Counted from the stretch's first letter, positions 42,635 to 51,871 are shown. The stretch is DNA of 64,000 nt from JAEXOD01 sp963667875 (GCA_963667875.2 CAXXGC010000004.1:62001-126000), one strand, 5' to 3'. Notes: generated from the letters alone by a model not told the origin. Numbers and translations: made by a program.

Positions 42635-43075
42635 TTATTCACCGCTGTTGGTGTTTTCGTAATCCTGTAATAATTTTTTTTGCTCTTCATCCTGAAAGCG
42701 GCTTAAAATTGGAGCAAGCGATTTTTTTAATCTAAATTTAGCTTCGTCATAAACCATAGGTTTTAATAAATAGTCATCAATCCCCAATTTTAAAAACTTT
42801 GCTAAAATAGTTCTGTCGTTTGCGGCAGTAATAACAATAACAGGAAAATCTTTATATTTTTCTTGCGATCTAATTTCAGTCAAAAATTGATAACCATCCA
42901 TCTTAGGCATAGTTATATCCAAAAAAGCAATTTGAGGATGTTCTTTTTCCATTAAAGCTAAAGCTTCAATACCATCATGAGCTTCAAACACTTCAAATTC
43001 AAAGGCCTTTTGAAGAATTCTTTTCATAAATATTAATACGGTATTATCGTCATCAATTATAATTACTTTTGTCAT
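42635..43075 (-). CDS. Response regulator, receiver domain only (CheY-like)
   Basis: 146 residues from ATG 43075; a Shine-Dalgarno GGGGAG sits seven bases before it, which decides against the TTG at 43090. The receiver domain is complete: acidic pair D8-D10 in 'VIIIDDD', phospho-acceptor Asp53 in 'FLDITMPKMDG', Thr83 in 'VITAANDR' and Lys105 in 'LLKPM'. A short charged tail follows and there is no output domain, so it should act through protein contact. Its kinase is not in the window. It follows a Yip1-type membrane gene by 16 bp and precedes tRNA-Gly. Confidence 0.88.
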   Translation of the reverse strand: MTKVIIIDDDNTVLIFMKRILQKAFEFEVFEAHDGIEALALMEKEHPQIAFLDITMPKMDGYQFLTEIRSQEKYKDFPVIVITAANDRTILAKFLKLGIDDYLLKPMVYDEAKFRLKKSLAPILSRFQDEEQKKLLQDYENTNSGE

Positions 43076-43091
43076 TTTATTACTCCCCAAT

Positions 43092-43667
43092 TTATTTCAA
43101 ACTATTAATAAACATTGTATTTAATATCCCAAAAATAAACTTAAAAATAAATATAAGTATTATTACAACTATAAAAAACATTGATAAAAACTTTTCTTCC
43201 AAAAATTTAAACATTTTTTTCATTCCGCAGTAAATTAAGTACAACGAATAACCGTAAATAATTATACTTATAAAACTTACCGCAGGAAATAATATAAATA
43301 ACTCCCCTAAAAAAGCCGGAATAGCTGACAAAACAACTAATTTATATGTTAATAGAGTATTAAATTTCGATTTAATAGATTCAATTGTAATATTAATTAA
43401 AATAATAGAAATCCACATAGCAAAAACTAATAAAACCAACTCAATAACACTGTAGGATAATCCACTAAAAAAATCCGCCTTTTTTACAGGAAAAATATTA
43501 GGTTTAATGCCAATAAAAGTTAAACGGCTAAACGACATTAACGAGGCAAATATTGCAAAAGGAATTACATAATACAAAAAAAGGCCAATTTTTGTTAAAC
43601 TTTTTTGTTCAATGTAATCCCAGCATTTTTTAGGATGTAAAAGTATTTCGATAATAAAATTAATCAT
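43092..43667 (-). CDS. Yip1-family multi-pass membrane protein
   Basis: 191 residues with five hydrophobic segments (about 28-45, 70-95, 105-125, 127-148, 160-185). The N-terminus 'INFIIEILLHPKKCWDYIE' followed by a soluble linker and paired helices is typical of bacterial Yip1/DUF1282 proteins. Function in bacteria is not established. It precedes the receiver gene with only 16 bp between, so they are probably co-transcribed, and is divergent from the M50 peptidase gene (41 bp), a shared promoter region. Confidence 0.65.
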   Translation of the reverse strand: MINFIIEILLHPKKCWDYIEQKSLTKIGLFLYYVIPFAIFASLMSFSRLTFIGIKPNIFPVKKADFFSGLSYSVIELVLLVFAMWISIILINITIESIKSKFNTLLTYKLVVLSAIPAFLGELFILFPAVSFISIIIYGYSLYLIYCGMKKMFKFLEEKFLSMFFIVVIILIFIFKFIFGILNTMFINSLK

Positions 43668-43708
43668 AAGTTAGTTGTTTTTGAATAAAGCAAATTTAAT
43701 TAAAATTT

Positions 43709-44443
43709 ATGCAAAGTTTTACTTTATTTTTAAATAATCGTATCTTTAAAATTAAAAACGGACATTTTGTGAGGAAATTTAACCTATCTAAGATTAAAAA
43801 CTTTGAAAGACTATTAATGATTTTTATTATAGGTGTTAGTATTCTATTTTGGGATTCATATTTTATATATCCAATAAAACTATTTGTTGTATTATTTCAC
43901 GAAATAAGCCATGGTTTAGCAGGCTTTTTAACAGGCGGAAAAATAACACATATACAAATTGATTACGAGCTTGGCGGGCTTTGTGTTGTTGAAGGCGGAA
44001 ATAACATATTAATTGCGTTTTCGGGGTACCTTGGCAGTTTATTATTCGGAGGTTTGTTGTACTATATCAGTTTTGACCGGAAGAAGTTAATATTAACAAC
44101 TACTATTTTATCGGTATTATTATTAATAATGACTGCAAACTACATTAAAGGAGGTTTTGGTGTTTTATTTGCGGTTTTATTTATGGTGATGTTAATTACA
44201 TTTCCTCGTTTTATAAACTTTAACTATTCTAAATTTATTTTTCGAACTATTGGTATAATAAGTTGTTTGTATGTATTAACTGATATAAAAGAAGACTTGT
44301 TTACATTAACTTATCGTCAAACCGATGCTCAAATACTTTCCGACATGTTGGGAGTTCATCCGTTAATTTGGGGACTTTTATGGCTGGGTATTTCTTCCGC
44401 TTTTGTTTATTACCTAATTAAACATATGCTTAAAAAGAGTTAA
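43709..44443 (+). CDS. M50B-type membrane metallopeptidase
   Basis: 244 residues, mostly hydrophobic. The zinc-binding motif is 'HEISH' (His64, Glu65, His68) in 'LFVVLFHEISHGLAGFLTGG', within a transmembrane helix; the sequence 'GGLCVVEGGNNILIAFSGYL' next to it is typical of the M50B branch with an 'AGYLGS'-like segment. Such proteins may act in intramembrane cleavage, but most members are uncharacterised. It is one of few plus-strand genes; its stop codon overlaps the stop of the convergent transporter gene by four bases. No clear Shine-Dalgarno at ATG 43709; a later ATG near residue 37 would lose a charged leader only. Confidence 0.75.
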   Translation: MQSFTLFLNNRIFKIKNGHFVRKFNLSKIKNFERLLMIFIIGVSILFWDSYFIYPIKLFVVLFHEISHGLAGFLTGGKITHIQIDYELGGLCVVEGGNNILIAFSGYLGSLLFGGLLYYISFDRKKLILTTTILSVLLLIMTANYIKGGFGVLFAVLFMVMLITFPRFINFNYSKFIFRTIGIISCLYVLTDIKEDLFTLTYRQTDAQILSDMLGVHPLIWGLLWLGISSAFVYYLIKHMLKKS

Positions 44444-45756
44444 CCCTCTTTAACTTTTACTTCTTCAACAAAATGAAGTATAAACAAACCAACTATAAAA
44501 AACGCCCCTATTGTTAAAATAGCAAAACGCTGGCTGTTTGTTCCGTAACTTACCAAACCAAAAACCAAAGGTCCCATTATGGCCGAACTTTTACCAAAAA
44601 AGGAGAAGAAACCAAAAAACTCCGTTTTCTTTTCGGCAGGAATTAACTGGCTCATAAAACTGCGGCTTGTTGATTGAGTTGCCCCCATAACACTGCCGGC
44701 AAGTAAACCTACAAAATAAAATCCGTACCGTTCGGCCGAAAATACATCAACCGAAAACATTTTGGTAATTATTTTTATTAAAAAACTATCTCCTGAACTT
44801 GTCAAAAAAGCAACAGCAATAGTAAATATCCAAATAATTAGCGAATAAACAATTGCTTTTTTTTGTCCAATAGCATCCCCTAAAATTCCAAACAATATAG
44901 AACCAAATATTGCGGTAGTTTGCACAATTATAAAAAATATTATCAATTCAGTTAACGAAAAATGAAGTGTAGTGCTTGCATAATTACCGGAAAAATAAAT
45001 AACAGTGTTAACACCTTCAATATAAAAGAAAAAAGCAATTAAAAATGTAGTTAAGTTTTTGTAATACTTAAGATGAGTAATTGTATTCCAAACCCTAGTG
45101 AAGCCAATATTCCAATAATTTACATCAGCAATTTTTGTTTTACGAGTATCATGTATTAATATAAATAACGGTAACGAAAATATTAAAAAGAATAACGCTG
45201 CCAAAGGAAAAGTTTCTTTTAACAAATTAGCTTTTATTAAAGGATAAGCCAATGCTAATGTAGCCAACGAGCCCAAATACCCCATTGCAAACCCGTACCC
45301 GCTTACCCTGCCGTAATTTTTTGGTGATGTTATTTCCGGTAAAAATGAATCGTAAAAAACCAATCCCGATTCAAATCCAATATTAGCCAATATAAAAAGT
45401 AATATTGCCCATAATACCGAACCTTTATCCAAATAAAATAATAACGCGGTACTTATTATACATAATAAAGTAAAAAACAGTAAAAATCTTTTTTTCCCGG
45501 CCGAGTGATCTGCAATAGCGCCTAACACAGGCGAAATCAAAGCAGTTATTATCATCGAAACACTTGTGCCAATGCTCCAGTATAAATCGCCAATAGACTT
45601 GCCGTCAGCAATTACTTTTTTAAAATAAACGGCAAATAAAAAAGTAACAACAACAATTGAATAAGATGTATTAGCAAAATCGAATAAAGTCCAAACAAAA
45701 ATTTGGAATTTATTATTTTCGGTTTTAGGAAGATTTTTTGGGGAGCGTAATATCAA
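44440..45756 (-). CDS. MFS transporter, UMF1 (Atg22-like) family
   Basis: 438 residues with about 12 transmembrane helices. The start 'FQIFVWTLFDFANTSYSIVV' is the family hallmark of UMF1 proteins (W.lyDFANs.y). Later blocks 'SPVLGAIADHSAGKKRFL' and 'FFGFFSFFGKSSAIMGPLVF' are also typical. The natural substrate is unknown; yeast relatives export amino acids from vacuoles. TTG start at 45756, supported by AGAGG five bases before it; no ATG is available near the N-terminus. It overlaps the end of nusB by 32 bp, so the two are translationally linked. Confidence 0.85.
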   Translation of the reverse strand: MILRSPKNLPKTENNKFQIFVWTLFDFANTSYSIVVVTFLFAVYFKKVIADGKSIGDLYWSIGTSVSMIITALISPVLGAIADHSAGKKRFLLFFTLLCIISTALLFYLDKGSVLWAILLFILANIGFESGLVFYDSFLPEITSPKNYGRVSGYGFAMGYLGSLATLALAYPLIKANLLKETFPLAALFFLIFSLPLFILIHDTRKTKIADVNYWNIGFTRVWNTITHLKYYKNLTTFLIAFFFYIEGVNTVIYFSGNYASTTLHFSLTELIIFFIIVQTTAIFGSILFGILGDAIGQKKAIVYSLIIWIFTIAVAFLTSSGDSFLIKIITKMFSVDVFSAERYGFYFVGLLAGSVMGATQSTSRSFMSQLIPAEKKTEFFGFFSFFGKSSAIMGPLVFGLVSYGTNSQRFAILTIGAFFIVGLFILHFVEEVKVKEG

Positions 45757-46204
45757 TCAGGCCTCTGCCAATTTTATTAAGTTTTCCGCTGGTTTTTAAT
45801 TCATTTAAAACGGCATCCAAAATTCCATTAATAAATTTGCCGCTTTTTTGAGTACTGTAGTCTTTTGCAATTTCAATAACTTCGTTAATAGATACTTTTG
45901 GAGGAATATCAGGAAAATACAATAATTCACAAATTCCAATACGTAACAGTAATTTATCAATTAAAGCAATTCTATCCATTTCCCAATTTGCAACTCTGTC
46001 ACTAATCATTTTATCTAAATCGGGCGCATAACGGGTAACAGTAGTAATTAAATTTTTACAAAACAGTCTATCGGCGGCAGTATCAACATCAGCCAATAAA
46101 CCTTCTGTTAATAATTCAATTCTATCTTTATTCATTTCGTAAGCGTATAAAATTTGTAGTGATTTTTCTCTTAAAGATCTTCTATTAAATTTTTTAGAAT
46201 TCAT
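45725..46204 (-). CDS. nusB: Transcription antitermination factor NusB
   Basis: 159 residues of the all-helical NusB fold: 'RRSLREKSLQILYAYEMNK' at the start, 'LITTVTRYAPDLDKMISDRV' in the middle, then 'WEMDRIALIDKLLLRIGICE' and 'PPKVSINEVIEIAKDYSTQK', ending 'SGKFINGILDAVL'. NusB pairs with NusE (ribosomal S10) and binds boxA RNA in rRNA antitermination. The gene lies downstream of the strong terminator of the leucine dehydrogenase gene and so should have its own promoter in 46205-46362, where nothing clear is seen. It overlaps the MFS gene downstream. Confidence 0.95.
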   Translation of the reverse strand: MNSKKFNRRSLREKSLQILYAYEMNKDRIELLTEGLLADVDTAADRLFCKNLITTVTRYAPDLDKMISDRVANWEMDRIALIDKLLLRIGICELLYFPDIPPKVSINEVIEIAKDYSTQKSGKFINGILDAVLNELKTSGKLNKIGRGLIDITLPKKSS

Positions 46205-46362
46205 TCTTATTCCTTAAATAACATATATTATTAATATTTTCCTGAAATGGAGTCATAATTGGAAAAACTGATAATTTAAACTTAACTAAAATTACATACA
46301 AGTCAAATTTAATTTATAACGTTTTGATACAATTTTTTATGAATAGTGTGAAATATATTAGC

Positions 46363-46393
46363 AAAATTCCCCCTATTGATTAGGGGGAATTTT
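46363..46393 (-). terminator. Strong intrinsic terminator after leucine dehydrogenase
   Basis: AAAATTCCCCCTA (46363-46375), loop TTGAT, TAGGGGGAATTTT (46381-46393): perfect 13-bp arms with A/T flanks on both sides, so it could work in either direction. It separates the leucine dehydrogenase gene from nusB. Confidence 0.9.
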
Positions 46394-46438
46394 TAAAATC
46401 ATGAATAAAATCGTCTGTATTTCGTAAAATTACAATTA

Positions 46439-47551
46439 TTATTTTTTAACCAATTCTCCTAACCTGCCGGAGTATTTTGATGATCCCGAATAAAGTTTTC
46501 TGATACCGCCAATTTTTTCCAAACGTTCTTCAGCAATTTTTTGAGAAGCTTCATTTGTTGGGATACTTAATTCTTTTGAAGTATTTAACACTTTTTTAAC
46601 TATTTCATAAATACTTTCGGCTTGTTTCATTGCTCTATCTTGCCTGTAACCTTCAATTTCGTTAGCAACGTTAATTAATCCGCCCGCGTTAATAACATAA
46701 TCCGGAGCATATATAATTCCTTTTTCATATATATCTCTGCCATGTTTATCTTCGTCTTCAAGCTGATTATTTGCACCGCCGGCAATAATTTCGGCTTTTA
46801 TTTTTGGAATTGTTTCATCATTTAGAATTCCGCCAAGAGCATTAGGTGAAAATATGTCGCAATTAATTTCATAAATTTCTTCGGGTTTAACAACATGAGC
46901 TTTAACAGTTTCTAAAACCCGTTTAATTTTTTCATCTAATAAATCTGTAATAAATAACTCAGCACCTTCGCTATATAAATGTTCACATAAAAATCTGGAT
47001 ACTTGTCCTGCCCCTTGAATAGCAATTTTTCTACCTCGCAGAGAGTCTGATCCCCATTTTTCATGAGCGCAGGCTTTCATACCAACATACACCGAATAGG
47101 AAGTAACCGGAGCAGGATCTCCTGATCCGCCAAGAGCTTTAGAAATACCGGTCACGTATTTTGTTTCCATTCGTACATATTCCATATCCTTAACAGATGT
47201 ACCAACATCTTCAGCTGTAATAAACCTGCCGGAAAGACCATCAACAAACTTACCAAAAGTTCTAAAAAGCAATTCATTTTTTTTACTTGCCGAATCACCA
47301 ATAATTACAGCTTTTCCGCCGCCAAAATTTAAACCGGCAACAGCAGACTTATAAGTCATTGCACGCGATAAACGCAAAACGTCTTTAAGTGCGGCTTCAA
47401 CATTTGAATAATTCCACATTCTGGTACCGCCTAATGCCGGTCCTAATTTGGTATCATGAATTGCAATTATTGCTTTTAGTCCCGATTCTTTGTTGGAACA
47501 AAAAACAACCTGCTCATGATCATGCATTTCAATATTTTCAAAAATTTCCAT
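46439..47551 (-). CDS. Leucine dehydrogenase (Glu/Leu/Phe/Val dehydrogenase family)
   Basis: 370 residues, the family length. NAD-dependent oxidative deamination of branched-chain amino acids is indicated by 'GPALGGTRMW' (37-46), Lys68 in 'MTYKSA', Lys80 in 'NFGGGK' and Asp115 in 'TAEDVG', the same positions as in Bacillus leucine dehydrogenases. The Rossmann fold begins with 'KIAIQGAGQVSRFL' (175-188), and 'VINAGGLINVANE' is typical of the family. The enzyme links leucine, isoleucine and valine to branched-chain keto acids and so to iso-branched fatty acids, which fits a Bacteroidota-type organism. A strong terminator follows; a 28-bp gap separates it from the upstream DUF218 gene. Confidence 0.92.
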   Translation of the reverse strand: MEIFENIEMHDHEQVVFCSNKESGLKAIIAIHDTKLGPALGGTRMWNYSNVEAALKDVLRLSRAMTYKSAVAGLNFGGGKAVIIGDSASKKNELLFRTFGKFVDGLSGRFITAEDVGTSVKDMEYVRMETKYVTGISKALGGSGDPAPVTSYSVYVGMKACAHEKWGSDSLRGRKIAIQGAGQVSRFLCEHLYSEGAELFITDLLDEKIKRVLETVKAHVVKPEEIYEINCDIFSPNALGGILNDETIPKIKAEIIAGGANNQLEDEDKHGRDIYEKGIIYAPDYVINAGGLINVANEIEGYRQDRAMKQAESIYEIVKKVLNTSKELSIPTNEASQKIAEERLEKIGGIRKLYSGSSKYSGRLGELVKK

Positions 47552-47578
47552 CAGTAGTCTCCTGATTTAGTTTTAAAC

Positions 47579-48610
47579 TTATATAGCAAACAACCAAAAC
47601 AAAATAAGTGCTATACTCTCTCTAAGTCTGTAATATGTCAATGTTTCAAATTTGTACTCATTACCGCTTGAAATACCTTCTGCATTTACATTAAAGAATT
47701 TACAAATTTCTAGAACACGTTTCAAGTGAAATTGATCGGAAATGATAATTATTTTTTCAAATTCTTTATTTTCAAGTAATTCGCTGCGTATAAATTTAAT
47801 TTGTTCCGTTGTTGTTGATGTGTTATTTTCTATTAAAATATCATTTTCGCTAACACCTAACTTTTTTAAATATCTATAAGCAGTTTCAGCCTCTGTTAGT
47901 TCGCCGGGTGCTTTACCGCCGGTAACCTGTATTTTTTTAATAATCCCTTTATTATATAATTCAAAAGCTTTATAAATTCTTCCTTTTAAAACAGGGCTGG
48001 GCTGATTACGTTTCCAAACCGCGGCACCTAAAATTACTCCGCAATCATATTTTTCACCTTTTATTTTATCTATACTTAGGGTATCAGTGTATCCCGTTGT
48101 ATATAAAAATGCAGAAATCATTATCAAGGAAAGAATAAATGTACAAAAAACAAAAGCTTTTAAGTAAATAAAATACCCTTTTTTATATATCAGCGAAACA
48201 ACTGAAAATGCAAAATATATTGCTACACTAAAATTTACAACAAAAAGGATTCCCATACTTGCTTTACGGATAGGATAACCCCAAAAATAACCGTTTTTAA
48301 TTGGAAAATTTGTTTTGGTTATTATGGTAATTAAAAATAATGGAATTAGCAGCAAAATTGAAACAATTATTAGAATAGCTGAATGTGTATTAAACGAATC
48401 GGTTCTTTTTATATATACAAACACTAATGGTGCAATAGTAGACAAAAACAGGCCAAAAACAAGCAAATTACCAATTGTATTTATTCTAAATTCGGCAATG
48501 GAAAGTTTATTAAGGTTATACTTAAAAAAATATAAAACAAAATAGTTAATAATTATAACCGCAGTTAAAAATACAAAACTTTTATAATTGCCTGCTACTC
48601 TACTTTTCAC
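47579..48610 (-). CDS. YdcF/SanA-like (DUF218) membrane protein
   Basis: 343 residues. The first about 165 form four to five transmembrane segments; the rest is a DUF218 domain: 'CGVILGAAVWKRNQPSPVLK', 'ITVTGG'-type strand 'KIQVTGGKAPGELTEAETA', 'ILIENNTSTTTEQIKFIRSE' and 'KIIIISDQFHLKRVLEICK'. This pattern is that of YdcF/SanA/ElyC proteins, linked to cell envelope integrity. GTG start at 48610 overlaps the TGA stop of the ABC ATPase gene (GTGA), so translational coupling is likely. Its substrate is unknown. Confidence 0.8.
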   Translation of the reverse strand: MKSRVAGNYKSFVFLTAVIIINYFVLYFFKYNLNKLSIAEFRINTIGNLLVFGLFLSTIAPLVFVYIKRTDSFNTHSAILIIVSILLLIPLFLITIITKTNFPIKNGYFWGYPIRKASMGILFVVNFSVAIYFAFSVVSLIYKKGYFIYLKAFVFCTFILSLIMISAFLYTTGYTDTLSIDKIKGEKYDCGVILGAAVWKRNQPSPVLKGRIYKAFELYNKGIIKKIQVTGGKAPGELTEAETAYRYLKKLGVSENDILIENNTSTTTEQIKFIRSELLENKEFEKIIIISDQFHLKRVLEICKFFNVNAEGISSGNEYKFETLTYYRLRESIALILFWLFAI

Positions 48611-49416
48611 TCTGCTGCCTTTAACGAAGGTAAAAGATTAATAGTTTTATCATTTAAATTCTGTTTTACCGATACACTATTATCAAGTGAAAAAACATTA
48701 ATTAAATTTTCATCAATTAAAACACTATCCGGTTTGCCATCATTAATTATTTTACCATCCTTAAACAAAACAACACGGGTGGAATAATAATTAGCCAAAT
48801 TAAGATGATGCGTAATAATTACGACACTTAAATTTTCATTTAGTCTTAAATTATCCAATAATCCAAACAAATATATTTCGTTTTTTATATCTAAATGCGA
48901 ATTTGGTTCATCCAATAAAATTATTTTTGGTTTTTGTACCAATGCTCTGGCTATATATGCACGCTGCGCTTCCCCGCCGGATACTTCATTTATACCTTTA
49001 TTTCTCAGATGATATATTCCAACTTTGTTCAGCATTTCTAAAACAATTTCTTTATCGGTTTTTTTTTCATATCCAAATAAATTCAAATATGGAGTACGTC
49101 CCATCATAACAATCTCATAAACCGAAAACGGATAAACCGAAAAAAACAACTGAGGCACGTATGCAATTATTTTAGCCAATTCATTTATGCTGAATGAATT
49201 TCTTTTTTTTCCATTTATTAGTATTGAACCACTGTTCTGTTTTAATATTCCGGCAATAATTTTAAGAAGCGTAGACTTTCCTGAACCATTTGCTCCTAAA
49301 ATAGATATAAATTCTTTTTCAATAATTGAAAAATCTACTTCAGATAAGGAAAACAACTTTTCTTTATTTTTGCTGTAATAGCTAAAATTTATATTATTTA
49401 GTTCTAATATATTCAC
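48607..49416 (-). CDS. ABC transporter ATP-binding protein, iron/cobalamin (FecE/BtuD) type
   Basis: About 269 residues. Walker A 'GANGSGKST', Q-loop region 'IAYVPQLFFSVYPFSVYEIV', signature 'VSGGEAQRAYIARAL' (the family has LSGGE/Q), Walker B 'IILLDEPNSHLD' and the switch His in 'ITHHLNLA'. The arrangement 'VYEIVMMGRTPYLN' is characteristic of ATPases of siderophore, haem or B12 importers. No permease or binding protein lies next to it; only the DUF218 gene follows with an overlap, so its partners must be encoded elsewhere. The start is uncertain: GTG 49416 or TTG 49425; no ATG is available. Confidence 0.87.
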   Translation of the reverse strand: MNILELNNINFSYYSKNKEKLFSLSEVDFSIIEKEFISILGANGSGKSTLLKIIAGILKQNSGSILINGKKRNSFSINELAKIIAYVPQLFFSVYPFSVYEIVMMGRTPYLNLFGYEKKTDKEIVLEMLNKVGIYHLRNKGINEVSGGEAQRAYIARALVQKPKIILLDEPNSHLDIKNEIYLFGLLDNLRLNENLSVVIITHHLNLANYYSTRVVLFKDGKIINDGKPDSVLIDENLINVFSLDNSVSVKQNLNDKTINLLPSLKAAE

Positions 49417-49489
49417 AATAAACAATAATTTTTAAACTAATAATGTATAAAAAAGAATTTAGCTTTACAACAAAGTATAGAGATATATC

Positions 49490-50260
49490 TTATTTTATTC
49501 TATTAAATACTTCATTTAATTTTTCGTTATATATATCTTTTATTAATTGTTCACTATCTTTAATAGGTCTTACCGCTACTAAATCCATAACAATGTTTTT
49601 ATCAATATCGCTAAAAAGTGAATTTACTGCCCCTATAAGCATTTTTGTAATTCCAATTTGCGCATCTGTTTCAGTTAATCCAAACGAAACTCCAAGGCTT
49701 TTTAAGGTATCAATTTGAAACTGGAAATATGTTGGTCCCATTGCAGTAACAATAGCATAAGCTTCCAGTTTTTCTTCATCAACTATTGGTGCTTCCCCAA
49801 ATACAGCCATAAATTCTAAAAATTTATTTTTTTCATCTTCTGTCAAATTTGTTGAAATGACTAACGGATTATAACCTTGGTTAATTATACTTGGGGCATT
49901 TGGAATAGTTCGAACTATTTTTGTTTTATTACCGAGGATTTCATAAAAATCTTTTATTTTAATTTTTGGAGCTAAACCGATCAAAACTTTGTTATCACTC
50001 AATTTTTCTTTAATTAATTCAAGCGTTTCTTTAATTTTTGGAGGATGTAAAGCAATAAAAATGTATTCTGCATCTGTACATTCAATTAAGCTTTTTGCTA
50101 TTAAAATTTCTGGATACTGCTCTTTTAATAAATTAGTCTGTTTTTCCTCTATATCATAGACAATAATTTTTTCAGAAACTACATCCTTGCGTTTTAAAGC
50201 TTCTAACATAATTTTGGTAATTCTACCGGCACCAATAAAACTAATATTATAATTTTTCAT
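49490..50260 (-). CDS. Pyrroline-5-carboxylate reductase-like protein
   Basis: 256 residues from ATG 50260, preceded by GAGG at five bases; the frame is open to an ATG at 50287. An N-terminal Rossmann fold with 'ISFIGAGRITKIMLEAL', then 'YIFIALHPPKIKETLELIKE', 'IKIVRTIPNAPS'-type strand 'KIVRTIPNAPSIINQG' and 'AIVTAMGPTYFQFQIDTL'. This is the ProC fold; the C-terminal dimer domain is present, with 'ITKMLIGAVNSL' as the proline-enzyme-like helix. True P5C reductases carry more conserved 'GxT' residues in this helix, so substrate is open: proline synthesis or another imine. A TetR gene and a candidate operator lie just upstream. Confidence 0.75.
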   Translation of the reverse strand: MKNYNISFIGAGRITKIMLEALKRKDVVSEKIIVYDIEEKQTNLLKEQYPEILIAKSLIECTDAEYIFIALHPPKIKETLELIKEKLSDNKVLIGLAPKIKIKDFYEILGNKTKIVRTIPNAPSIINQGYNPLVISTNLTEDEKNKFLEFMAVFGEAPIVDEEKLEAYAIVTAMGPTYFQFQIDTLKSLGVSFGLTETDAQIGITKMLIGAVNSLFSDIDKNIVMDLVAVRPIKDSEQLIKDIYNEKLNEVFNRIK

Positions 50261-50285
50261 TTTAACCTCAAATTTAACATATTTC

Positions 50286-50305
50286 ATTTCGTTATTTAAC
50301 GAAAT
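50286..50305. promoter_or_regulatory. Candidate operator for the adjacent TetR-type regulator
   Basis: Inverted repeat ATTTCGTT-ATTT-AACGAAAT, 25 bp before the start of the ProC-like gene and downstream of the TetR gene. Perfect 8-bp arms with a 4-bp spacer suit a dimeric repressor. Binding is inferred from position only. Confidence 0.5.
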
Positions 50306-50370
50306 ATAAATACTAACAATTTTAAAGTCAAATAAAAATATCGTTTTTTTATTAATTAAAGCTGGGTGGT

Positions 50371-51012
50371 TTAATCTTTTTTAATAATTCCATTAAAAAG
50401 AATATTAAGCAAAAATTCAATTTCCTTTTCAACATCAATATTCTGAACACCTTTATAAGTAATTAAGGCGCGGATATATGGAAAAAAAAATGAAGGATAA
50501 AAAAATACCAACGCTTCAGGGTCAATATCTATCAATTCTCCCTGTTTTATACTATCAATTATTTTATCTTTATATAAATTATATATTTCCACATCATATT
50601 TACTATGAATTGAATGGCATTTTTTTCCACATAAATTAAGTGAATTGGTTCGTAGATAAACTAAAAACTCAAATTGAGCACGATTATTAATACAAAAAAT
50701 AAATATTTCTTTTGTAACCATCGATACAATTTCTTTAAAATCTTTAGCTTTTTTTAAAACATCAGTAAGCATCTGCAAATGGTTGTAAAATATTTCATCA
50801 ACAATTCCCTTAAATATTTCTTCCTTACTTTCAAAGTAATTATAAATAGTACCTTTACCAAACTCCGAAGCTTCAGCAATCTCTTCTAAAGTTGTTGCAT
50901 CATATCCTTTTTCAGCAAAAAGCTTTGTTGCGGCAATAGATATTTCGTTTTTTCTAAATAATTTTTCACGTTCTTTTCTGCTTAAACGAACTTCTTCATT
51001 TATATTATTCAT
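50371..51012 (-). CDS. TetR-family transcriptional regulator
   Basis: 213 residues. N-terminal helix-turn-helix: 'ISIAATKLFAEKGYDATTLE' and 'EIAEASEFGKGTIYNYFESK', the classical TetR pattern with a Gly-Thr-Ile-Tyr-Asn-Tyr-Phe recognition helix. The C-terminal ligand domain (from about 75) is helical and carries two Cys near 'LNLCGKKCHS', a possible metal or redox site. It precedes the ProC-like gene by about 110 bp with an inverted repeat between; self- or neighbour control is likely but the inducer is unknown. Clear upstream gap of 140 bp to tonB. Confidence 0.9.
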   Translation of the reverse strand: MNNINEEVRLSRKEREKLFRKNEISIAATKLFAEKGYDATTLEEIAEASEFGKGTIYNYFESKEEIFKGIVDEIFYNHLQMLTDVLKKAKDFKEIVSMVTKEIFIFCINNRAQFEFLVYLRTNSLNLCGKKCHSIHSKYDVEIYNLYKDKIIDSIKQGELIDIDPEALVFFYPSFFFPYIRALITYKGVQNIDVEKEIEFLLNILFNGIIKKD

Positions 51013-51152
51013 TTATATTCCTAAATATTTTTCCGGTTATCAGTCAATTTGCAAACTAATATTAATACTAATTAATTTCAAGTAAATTATATAAAAATGA
51101 ATGTAAATTATTGTATTCTAGAGGTTTAAAGCCGTTGTAACAAATAGATTGG

Positions 51153-51842
51153 TTAGTACTTTATGGTAACTGGAATGGTTAATTGAACACTTACATATTT
51201 TCCTTTTTGTTTACCGGGTTTAAATCTGGTTTGCCTTACTGCTCTCATTACTGCTTCATCACAACCATAACCAATCCCCTTAATCAATTCAACTTTACCA
51301 ACCTCGCCATATAAATTAATGTAAGCTTTAACAAATACTTTTCCCTGTATATTATTTCGTTTTGCAGACTCGGGTACTATAACACGCGATTGTATTCCTT
51401 CAATTCCCCCAATGGGATCCGGTTCAACTTCAACTCCAACTAAATAAATAAATTCTTCTTGTACTTGTTTCTTTTCTTCAACAACAGGTTTTTTAACCAA
51501 CATTGTAGGCATACCTAATTTGTTTGAACCGCCGAATTTTTCTTCAATAACAGTTTCATCCAGTTCAATATCCACGTCTTCAAAATTATTGCTTAAATCG
51601 GATTCAACTGCAATTACAATTTTAGAAGGTGCTGATGGTGCAAAACTTTCTTGTTTTGTAGTTACAACATCTTCAAGATTAATAACTTCTTGATATTCTA
51701 TAGGTTTTGTTATTTTCGCTTTAAATTCAGGGAAATATTTAAATGCTAAAATAATTATTGTAAGCGAGATGATTATGCTTATTTCAAAATATCTTTGGTA
51801 TTTTAATTTTAAGTCTACTTTTGGATTTTTAATTAATGCCAA
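51153..51842 (-). CDS. tonB: TonB energy transducer
   Basis: 229 residues. TTG start at 51842; the head 'ALIKNPKVDLKLKYQRYFE' is typical of Bacteroidota TonB proteins. One transmembrane helix (about 21-38, 'ISIIISLTIIILAFKYF'), a linker rich in Val/Glu/Pro, and the TonB C-terminal domain (about 150-229): 'GIQSRVIVPESAKRNNIQGK', 'VFVKAYINLYGEVGKVELIK', 'CDEAVMRAVRQTRFKPGK', 'VSVQLTIPVTIKY'. The domain transfers energy from ExbBD to outer-membrane receptors; exbBD is not in the window. It follows the VanZ-like gene by 29 bp. Confidence 0.93.
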   Translation of the reverse strand: MALIKNPKVDLKLKYQRYFEISIIISLTIIILAFKYFPEFKAKITKPIEYQEVINLEDVVTTKQESFAPSAPSKIVIAVESDLSNNFEDVDIELDETVIEEKFGGSNKLGMPTMLVKKPVVEEKKQVQEEFIYLVGVEVEPDPIGGIEGIQSRVIVPESAKRNNIQGKVFVKAYINLYGEVGKVELIKGIGYGCDEAVMRAVRQTRFKPGKQKGKYVSVQLTIPVTIKY

Positions 51843-51871
51843 TTTAATTACTCAACAATTTTAACAGATTT

